From NCBI GenBank assembly GCA_021234155.1, contig JAJEKV010000531.1, forward strand, positions 1 to 64,000: a stretch of 64,000 nucleotides of DNA, given 5' to 3'. The translations under genes were made by a program, and so were the position numbers. The notes under the pieces were generated by a model. The model was not told the origin of the DNA, did not search any database, and saw only the letters and a program-made list of their open reading frames with translations. Shown one piece after another: positions 55,829-64,000 of the stretch. The stretch's first letter is position 1. Each line of letters begins with the position of its first letter. This DNA is from Isoetes taiwanensis (Eukaryota > Streptophyta > Lycopodiopsida > Isoetales > Isoetaceae).

Positions 55829-56940
55829 GGACAAGCCTCCTAAGGAGGAGAGGCTCAAGAACTGCTGATAAGAATAGAATAGAATAGAATAGAATAGAAT
55901 AGAATAGAATAGAATAGAATAGAATAGAATAGAATAGAATAGAATAGAATAGAATAGGTTTTAGCGTCCACTCGAGACCAATTGGCCTATGGGACCCAAA
56001 AAAAAGAGAGCAAAGAAGCATACATCGACAGATTAAAACCCCCCCACCAAGGGTTTTCGAGGGAAAAATCTTAGCAGTAATAAGCATGCCGGCACACCGC
56101 ATAATTGCATAGGACAGTTCAATGTCATTCCCCAGGGACACAAACGAGCCCTGCATCCATAACCTCCCCGGAGGTAATGCACCCCAACAAACCCACCGAC
56201 GCCAGTAGTCAATAATCGATGCAACGGCCGCTGTGCACTAGTAATCGAACATATCACTCTCTGATATGGGCAAATGCCGGATGTGATCCGGAGGGCATGA
56301 CATTCATCCTCACAGTACCGGTGGCAACACCGGCAAAGCCTTTGCTCGTGCTTCCCGCCCAACGCCTGTTTTCAACGCGGAGGCGATGTGCCCCGCGGCG
56401 AATGGAAGCTATAAGTTTGGCATGGCTTCTTCATGGGTAGCCGGGTGTACAAGTACCGTGTGGGCCTCTTGTGAGCCTAGGATTGACGTCGGTCGCCGAT
56501 AGTGTGCCGCCGCCTTAACATGTGTCGAGCCTCCGCATCCCGTGAAAGCTTCATGGGCGAAAGTAGCATCAAGGTATACTTTAAGTGCCTCGCGATCCTT
56601 CTTTGTCCCGACCTGGACTTATTCTGCTTTTACCGCACACCCAAATAAGTGAGAACCACCGAGCTTGCTTGTCTTTCCAGCAGATTTCAGGCATTGGGGA
56701 CCCATCGCCGTGGCCAAGGCAAGGTGGGGCAAGTGTGTATCAGCCATAGCGACCACCTTTTGGAAGTAAACAATATGGCGTTCCAATGCAGCCCGTTGAA
56801 GGGGTAGGAAGCCTGTCTCCTGGAGTAGGATCTGGTACGGAACTGTGGACTTCACCCTACTTAAATACTCTAGAAGGACACACATCAACTAGCCTTAAGA
56901 AGCGGATTTATCTGCTTATCTCGAAACGCAGATAAATCAT
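55829..56940. repeat. Direct repeat X, second copy, split by a LINE
   Basis: Left part 55829-55873 and right part about 56858-56940 match 50740-50885. The interval holds the LINE fragment. About 16 bases present in the intact copy (between GATAAGAA and TACTTAAATAC) are absent, so insertion was accompanied by a small target deletion rather than an evident duplication. Confidence 0.8.
55868..56857 (-). mobile_element. 5'-truncated LINE with (TAGAA)n tail
   Basis: The same family as the element at 24.4-25.7 kb. Minus-strand protein segments are RVKSTVPYQILLQETGFLPL (about 56850-56790), HIVYFQKVVAMADTHLPHLA (about 56775-56715) and CRCCHRYCEDECHALR (about 56325-56280), the Cys/His knuckle. The 3' region (55957 upward) has the shared CCAATTGGCCTATGGGACCC block. 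The 5' break is at 56857, within the segment after RT, so no RT or endonuclease is present. The tail is about 18 copies of TAGAA (55868-55956). Confidence 0.85.
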
Positions 56941-59900
56941 ACATATTGAAAGAATACGCTTAGATATTTAGGATTTTGTTGTCCACTGTTATAGCAGTCA
57001 TGGAATTCAAAACAATAATTGCAGGAGAAACCATTTAGTACTACAAATTTTTTACAGACTCTAAAGCAAAGATCACCAATGCATGATGGGCAGGGTCCCC
57101 AATTTGAAATGGGACCATAATACACTGATATTTGCTAACAACAATGCCTTAATCCTTTTCAAGAATTGCACTCTTTGCCTCGACCGTCCCATACTATTAG
57201 TATCAGGGGCTAATCTTACTGTTTTGCTATATGATAACTTGTTTTGCCTATTCTCTTTTTTCTAAATAATATTCAATCATAGCCTTTATTAACACATTTC
57301 TTCTACCAAATGCAAACTCCTTGTCGAACCAGGTTGATGAAAACTGCAATAAACACAAGATTGAGATTAGCTACAATAAAACATTCCAAAGGAACTATAT
57401 AAAATACAGCTGCAACTCACCATGCTTTTAGAATTCATTTGGGCATTGGCAAAAGTATGCATAAATGCCATCACATAAAGATCGCAACTTACACTATCTG
57501 GTTGCTGTAAAACCCTGGAATAGTCTCCTTCTTCACTGCATTCTTCACATATAATTCAACTCTATGTGAGCTGGAGTTGGTTAGATATGATGACATAAAA
57601 ATACTACCTACCTACCTACCTACCTACCTACCTATCTATCTTATGAAGCCTGCACATGAAAACGCGAATGTGCAAGTAAGATTTGAGCAAGCACAAGTAC
57701 ATATATTGAAAGAATACGCTTACATATTTAGGATTTTGTTGTCCACTGTTGTAGCAGTCATGGAATTCAAAACAATAATTGTAGGAGAAGCCATTAAGGT
57801 AGTACTACAATTTTTTTACAGACTCTAAAGCAAAGATCACCAATGCATGATGGGCGGGGTCCCCAATTTGAAATGGGACCATAAATACATTGGTATTTGC
57901 TAACAACAATGCCTTGTAGCCCTTTCGCAATTGCATTATTGCCCGACTTTTCCATACTATTAGTATCAGGGGCTAATCTTACTGTTCTGCTCTATGATAA
58001 CTTGTTTTGCCTATTCTCTTTTTTTCTAAATAATATTCAACCATAGCCTTTATTAACATTTTTTTTTTTTTTTTGAAGAACCGAGACACTTATATTAAAG
58101 AATGGCAATGATACAAGAGGAGTAGTGAGGAAAAAGAATGCCCGAAGGGACAAAGACACCTCAAAGACTCCATACTAAAAACTAGAGCATAAACTTCCAA
58201 TCGCCTCTAGTAATCATCGCACAAACTCCCCATTCGTGATTTACAATGTGCAAAATATCTCGCCAGATGCAAAACTTTGTCTCCTCTAGGCCAGTAAACA
58301 CAAGAAAACTCCGGAATAGCTTATGCGAAGTCGTGGAACTAGAGAGGCCGCAAGTTGTCAATCCCTTGAAAAATCCATAAACGACGCTCGTTTCCAAATC
58401 AACCAAACCAACCACGCTTTTACGGATGGAAAGCCCCGCTTCTTAGGAGAGGACCATGAAGTTGGAAACACATGAAGAAGAATCTTTCGGCTACACATCC
58501 CGATCCGAACAATGCTCACCCAATCCCATGCGCCTTGCAAATGTGGGCACAAGACTAGACAATGCTCAATGGACTCGGATGAGAGCCACAAATAGGGCAA
58601 AGAAAACTTACAAACCTGGCTTAAATCTATGCACCTTAACATTTACCCTAATGCAGCAAAAAACCACTTGCCACAAGAGAACCCTAACCTTCGGTGGGGA
58701 GAGAGTTCCAAGTCCATGTCCCAGACGAGCGCCAACAAGAACCCAAGCTTGGTGCCCACTTGCTGGGAAGGAGGTAAAGTATCATGAATAACCAATGTTG
58801 GTAACAAGAATGAACAAAACATGACTCATCGACCCCGAGAATGAACCTTCCAAATCGGGAAGACCACCCCTCCCAGGGGGAGAACAGAATATGCTGATGG
58901 AATCTGAGACCACTACGCTGCCCGGATAGCTCGATCACTTTGCTCCTAAGCCCGGCGGCCTGGGAAAAACTCCCTAAGGAGCCGATTGGCCATGCCAATA
59001 CCAATCCTCTAAAGGAGAGGCGCGGTACCGAGTCCAACGGGCTGCGTTCGAAAGCATGCAAATTTGGTGACCAAAGGCAAGTATGTCGGAGGCGAGAGGA
59101 ACCCACGTAAAAGGAGAAGTGTGATGAAAATCGATGCATAGTCTACCCGGAAAAAGCACTGCGCACATGCTCCCAGCCGCCCAGCGACACCCTTTGAGGA
59201 AAGGTGGTGACGTGTGGTGGATACCTCAACACCGGGTAAAGCAAGGCCCAAGGCAACTTCATACGAGGGACGGATGGCTTGTGAAAAGCCACACAATTCG
59301 GAGGGATCAGTAAAAGCAATGCGCACACCGGAGAGAACACCTCTTCATGGAGAATACTCCTCGGAAAAACTTGGAGACTAACACCTTAGAATGCAAAGCC
59401 AAATCTAGGATTGCCAAAACCCCCATCCTCTGAGGTGGGGCCACTTCCACTGGGCTATTTTTAATCCATTGCTCCTTCCGCAGTCCCTCCCCTTAAACAA
59501 AGTTTAGGACAATTCTATCCAATTTCGAACCTTGCATTATGGAGCTAACATAACAGACGTGTGTATAACGTGGGTGCAACAGCACCGACTTAGCTTATAG
59601 TAATCCCGCCCGCCATCGACAACTTACTACCCTTCCACCAATTCAGGTGCTTCCGTAGTCCCCCAAAATCTCATCCTGCACACGACCCATAGAATATCAC
59701 CCCAAAAGGAATGCCCGAAAGCATTTTACATGCATTCACTTTGGGAGTACCTTCCAAGGGAAGAGAAATAAACAAGGTGGAGGCGCGCCTCCAAAGCCCA
59801 CAGAGTATTAACAACACTTTCCCCAATTAAGAAGACAACCGTTGGCCAAGGAAAATGTATCCAACAAACCCTTAACATTACGCAAATTGCTTTCTTCTCA

Positions 59901-61078
59901 AGCGCACAAAGAGGAAAGTGTCATCTCCAAAACCGATCGCAGAATCCGGCCGACCGCCGCTCGCGATCCAAAGACCCTCTACCACTCCCTCATCTACCGC
60001 AACAAGAGAAATTGTGATAATGCCTCCGCCACCATGATGGTAAACAAAAATGGGGCCGAGGGCAGCCCCGACTTAACTCCCTCTTCCCATCGAAAAGAAC
60101 GGGAGGGCTCCCTCGCACACAACCTGAAGCTCGTAGTGGATGTGAAGCTTCATAACTGTTTCAGAAAACGTGGACCACAACCCAAAGCGTAAAGCACACT
60201 AGACAAAACTCCCAGCAAGACACCGCCATATGCCTCCAAAAATCGAGCTTAAGATAAACAACTCCCCTGACCTGTTTTCCTAGCCCAATACAAGCCCCCT
60301 CATAAGCAAAGAGCAACATTAGTTAAGATGTTTCTTCCCGGGATGAACCCGGACTGAACCTTGTTAATAGAGGATGCTAGAACCAGCTTTAAGCTTTTTC
60401 TCGCCAAAGCTTTTGCAATAATCTTATACAATAGAGGAGAGCAAAGAAATAGGCCTCCAATCATTGATCGCGGATGGTCTGCTTTTACCTTAGGGATCGT
60501 GGAAATGCAAAGGTTGTTAAGAATTTTATCCATTTCATGAGAGCGCAGCAAGTCAAGATAGACCCGATATTAATCGACTCTCCAGCCCATTCCCAATAAG
60601 TCCAAAGAATTCCATGTGTGCACACCATCCACTTCAGACACTTATCCTTAGCCATGCACATACATGCACCTCTAAATCTTCCTTGGAGAGTTCCCTGCTC
60701 TAAACTATCACCGATGGTGCAAGATAGATGGCTTAATCCAGCCCAAAACCAGATCCCCGTGATTTCTTGCTCAGATGCATTTCTTCTACCAAGTGCAAAC
60801 TCCCTTGTCGAACCAAAGTTGATGAAAACCTAATAAACACAAGATTGAGATCAGCTACAAGAAACATTCCAAAGGAACTATATAAAATATAAAATGCAAC
60901 TCACCATGCTTTTAGAATTCATTTGGGCATTGACAAAAGTATGTATAAATGCCATCACATAAAGACCGTGAACTTACGCTTACCGGTTGTTGTAAAACCC
61001 TCGAATAGTCTCCTTCTTCATCGATTCTTCACATAGTTCGTTTAGATATGTGATGGCATAAAAATACTATCTACCCAC

Positions 61079-61154
<76 letters not shown>

Positions 61155-61508
61155 TATGAGCCCCGCACATGAAAGTTCAGAATGTGCAAGTAAGATTTGA
61201 GCAAGCACAAGTACATGTATTGAAAGAATACGCTTACATATTTATGTTGTCCATCGCTATAATACCATGGAATTCAAAATAATAATTGCGTGGAGAATCC
61301 ATTAAGGTAGTACTACAAACTTTTTTATGACTCTAAAGCAAAGATCACCAATGCATGATGTAAGGTGGTCCCCAATTTGAAATGGGACCATAATACACCG
61401 ATATTTTCTAACAACAATGCCTTGTAGCCCTTTCGCGAATTGCACTCTTGCCTTATTGTCCCATACTATTAGTATCGGGCTAGTCTTTTATATGCTGTTG
61501 ATAAGTCA
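56941..61508. repeat. Tandem 0.76 kb repeat units, one split by a LINE
   Basis: The unit begins ATATTGAAAGAATACGCTTA. Unit 1 is 56941-57701. Unit 2 is 57702-58058 plus 60778-61218, interrupted by the LINE at 58059-60777. Unit 3 is partial, 61219-61508. A further partial copy is at 40755-41290. Shared blocks include TTGTCCACTGTTRTAGCAGT, AAAGCAAAGATCACCAATGC, AATTTGAAATGGGACCATAA and GTGCAAGTAAGATTTGAGCA. Each complete unit holds a tetranucleotide microsatellite at the same place: 57604-57641 is mostly (CTAC)n; 61067-61154 is (CTAT)n with about 20 repeats. Confidence 0.9.
58059..60777 (-). mobile_element. L1-like LINE, 2.7 kb, 5'-truncated and broken
   Basis: A poly-A tail on the minus strand (T run 58059-58074) marks the 3' end. 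Reverse transcriptase is visible at 60551-60300 with IPKVKADHP, a GGLFLCSPLLYKIIAKALA helix and QSGFIPGRNI, the N-terminal RT blocks of plant LINEs. Around 59900 the frame gives IGFGDDTFLF, corresponding to the F-A-D-D catalytic box with Gly for Ala. At 58642-58358 lies the Cys/His knuckle region (SESIEHCLVLCPHLQGAWDWV) and the terminal LVWLIWKRASF. The endonuclease and ORF1 are missing. Many stops. It sits in unit 2 of the 0.76 kb repeat; left TTAACA and right CATTTCTTCTACC rebuild the intact unit exactly, so no target duplication is visible. Confidence 0.88.
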
Positions 61509-62340
61509 AAAAAAAAAAATCTCAAGGGAAGAAAAGAATACATCTCGCCATTTGATGTCAATGTGTCGCCTCACATACCTTAAAAATATGTCTATGTGCC
61601 CGTTAGACATATGCCTATCTTTAAACAATGTCTCCACACAATATTTACCGAATTTAATCAGAGGTCGCCTTTGGAATGGATAGAAGGGAATCATTCTCAG
61701 GAAGGTTATCCATGTCACCGGCAAACACCGCACTAATCCGATTACACTTATAGTGTTGTTCAAATGATATCCGCTTCTAGTCCTCATACCTAGGCAACCC
61801 ACATCTTTGTAGCTTTTTCTTTTCTTGATGCCTTCTCGCTTCACACCACTATCTCAGACTGTTCTATCTTCATTTCTTCTCTTACTTCCCCACAAACCGC
61901 TTCATATTTGTAGCCACATCATCCACTAACATTTATTTCATACCAGTTACAAAGGCTAGAGATCCACTAGTCTCCTCTGTTTCTGCAAATAATAGAATGC
62001 ATGAACATGGAATAAATAAATACAATAAGTGTTGCTACCTTCCCATTTGAAACAACATGGCATTGGCTTTGGAATTGGCACCTTCTGCATCTTGTCTACA
62101 ACTATTTTCTTTGGAGTGTCAAAGACATCTACAATAACATCTGTTTCCTTTAGAGTGTCAAAGACTGCCTCATTATTGTCCTTGGTTCCACTACTATAAG
62201 ATAACTCATTATCAGCAGTAGCATAAACATCAAGAACATCTTGAAATTAGACTAGTATGGACGATACATGTATTGCCCTGCTCAGCCTTTTGGCTTCAAG
62301 AGCTCAATTTGTCAGGCATATGAAGTGAATTAATTGTAGT
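61509..62340. other. Spacer, no recognised gene
   Basis: Open frames are short on both strands. A minus-strand 112-codon frame (61506-61844) is basic at the start (KREGIKKRKSYKD) and has no domain I know. Confidence 0.35.
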
Positions 62341-63440
62341 TTTTTTTTTTTTTTTTTTTCAAGGACAAAAGCAAGTTTATTAATCATAGGTAGATATTAC
62401 AAGATGTACAAATTTCATCTAACTGCGGTAAACACAAGACAACGCCACGGGGCTAATCTAACCCGAAAAGTTATATATACTTACCCAAAGATAGGAGACT
62501 AATGACAAGAATCAATTTGAGATAATGGGACCAAATAAGGTCTCACTTCTTCCCCGAGGGAGGAAGAACTTAAGCCATCAAGATCTTAGCCCTGGCTACA
62601 ACAATGACTCTATAAATGTGAATAAATGCCTTGAAAAATGTGCCCCACTTAATTTCCTCGTGATTGACCACAAGAACCAACCAAGATCCGAGATGAAATG
62701 CCTTCTCGCTTATCTGGGGCCCATGCACTGGATAGGATGCTAGGCTAAACAGATTGGCAATCCAAAGGTAATCGCTAAATAATGTTTGAAGCCGGACCAT
62801 GCTGGTTGAACTTCCGGACAAGAAAATAGCCAATACGCAAGTGTTTCAACATCTGAAAGGAAAAGTGGACATACTGTAAAGTTGCAAGGATCATAGTGAG
62901 GCCACAAGCTGCACCATGGGAGGAGAAGTGATCTGTGGCTCATGCTGCGATAGATGCTCGGATACTATAGAGCTAAGGCCTTTTGCTATCTTTTGAGGCT
63001 GGCAAAAAGCATATGGGTGCTTAGGGGGAAGGTGGACACCTCGACGCATCAATATCCATATATTGACTACGGTTGGCTCGCTTTGCTCTTGCACCCTTTG
63101 AATCTCCTCCAACTTTTGCACACCAGTAGTCAAGAATAGGCAATGAGGGATTTGTATCCGGGCCAAAGAGAGAATGGTCAGAATGCCCGGGAGACACCCA
63201 TGGGCACCAGACAACAAAGATCGTGGGATGAGGAGCACAACAAGCCAAGTGGTGGGGTGCGAGAGGTCTACACACCGGAGAAAAGCAAGTGCCCTGTGGA
63301 ACATAAGAGCCGCTCAGGGCCATTGAGTAATCGTGAGCTTAAAAAGGAAAGAACTTGGTGCCACTTTCAATGGGCCTAACACAAAATCTTGGTCGACCAT
63401 TTATGATAGTGTCAAGATGCAATCAGATCTCATTTGGTAA
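62341..63440 (-). mobile_element. L1-like LINE, 3' fragment
   Basis: The poly-A tail reads as a T run at 62341-62361. On the minus strand, CPLFLSDVETLAYWLFSCPE with VQPAWSGFKHYLAITFGL (about 62870-62765) is the zinc-knuckle region that follows RT in plant LINEs. Downstream LVLVVNHEEIKWGTFFKAF (about 62680-62620) is the usual C-terminal tail. Upstream segments to about 63330 (KLEEIQRVQEQSEPTVVNIW) are protein-like but not RT. The right boundary is approximate. It differs in sequence from the 58-60.8 kb element, so it is another subfamily. Confidence 0.75.
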
Positions 63441-64000
63441 TGGCCGTGAATGAACTCTAAATCCGTGATTTCGGAGAAAAGTCCTCAATGGAAATCCAGA
63501 GTGGAGCATGCAGAGCATCCGTTTGCCCGTAAAAGAACCAGAACATATTGCCGATACAACAGTAAAATGCCTCTAGAGCTGGTCAATACCACGCTCAATG
63601 AGTCAAGGGTGGGCTTAGGCAATGTACAATCCAATTCCGAATGTATTCTATGTAGCTACATTGGAAAAGTATGTATAGTTTTATATATCCAAATCCAAAC
63701 GTAGAAAGCTTCCCTAAAAAGGGAATTCATAAATGCATTCCATGTAGCTGCATTAGTTATATGTATTCAGAGCCAAGTGTAGAAAAGCTTCATGGAAAAT
63801 GTTAACTACATTCATATGTATTATAGAGTACAAATGTGTATTAAAATGTCCCCTGATAGAAGGCCACATACTTATTCCATATACATATGTATACACAATC
63901 TCTTACCTACTTATCCTATTTTCTTAGCACATAAACTAACTCCTCAATAATAAGTAACATCAGATATCATGCAAATTAATAATATGCATGTACTAACATG
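63441..64000. repeat. AT-rich end with a short local duplication
   Basis: The phrase CATTCCATGTAGCTGCATT (about 63737) resembles TATTCTATGTAGCTACATT (about 63644), each followed by TATGTAT, a CCAA block and GTAGAAAGCTT-like sequence, giving a diverged duplication with a period near 90 bp. ATGTAGCTACAT is a perfect 12 bp palindrome in the first copy. No gene. Confidence 0.5.

Noticed and set aside
55821-56156. ORF with a repeating FYSIL peptide
   Set aside because: It is the (TAGAA)n LINE tail in translation. The biological content is the LINE 3' end.
59842-60192. Plus-strand 116-codon ORF
   Set aside because: Antisense to LINE reverse transcriptase. The minus strand carries the GDD-type RT box.

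Overview
This is eukaryotic nuclear DNA, most likely from a land plant with a large, repeat-rich genome. The evidence is a sucrose-phosphate synthase relic that keeps plant-type exons, plant-style Helitron 3' ends, a Ty3/gypsy LTR retrotransposon, L1-like elements related to plant LINEs, a tRNA-derived SINE and TTTAGGG telomere-type motifs. Two relics of a DUF7869-like transposase-like family make a non-seed plant (fern or lycophyte) my best guess, but the sequence does not prove it. I see no intact host gene that I would call with confidence. Almost every coding region is broken by stops and frameshifts, some of which may be assembly or base-calling errors rather than decay.

Layout. 0-8.2 kb: a GC-richer block with about 18 copies of a CG-centred palindrome (core CTCGACTCGCGAGTCGAG), three sets of local tandem duplications and one 268-codon minus-strand ORF of unknown function. 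8.3-9.3 kb: a possible 5' end of a minus-strand gene, then AT-rich DNA ending at a Helitron 3' terminus. 9.3-14.5 kb: AT-rich DNA with no recognised gene. 14.5-17.4 kb (+) and 18.7-21.5 kb (-): two diverged, broken copies of the same transposase-like gene family. The minus copy has a second palindrome array (core GTATTCCGGAATAC) directly upstream. 22.5-22.9 kb: a small charged ORF. 24.3-25.7 kb: the 3' part of a LINE ending in a hexanucleotide repeat. 26.2-27.5 kb: the sucrose-phosphate synthase pseudogene. 27.73 kb: a second Helitron 3' end.

28.3-39.4 kb: one 11.1 kb Ty3/gypsy element on the minus strand, with 0.6 kb LTRs, a primer-binding site, gag, protease, reverse transcriptase, RNase H and integrase with a GPY/F module. 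It also has an extra open reading frame region between integrase and the 3' LTR. 40-46 kb: a LINE 3' scrap, a repeat with a tetranucleotide core, a SINE and an LTR-like pair of direct repeats. 46-50 kb: weak candidate exons only. 50-56 kb: tandem duplications and a 145 bp direct repeat. One copy of that repeat is interrupted by a 5'-truncated LINE. 56.9-61.5 kb: tandem 0.76 kb units, one interrupted by a 2.7 kb LINE. 62.3-63.4 kb: another 5'-truncated LINE.

The strongest themes are two unrelated families of short perfect or near-perfect palindromes, one with paired (compensatory) base changes; a LINE family whose copies each end in a different microsatellite; and nested insertions for which the uninterrupted sequence is also in the window.
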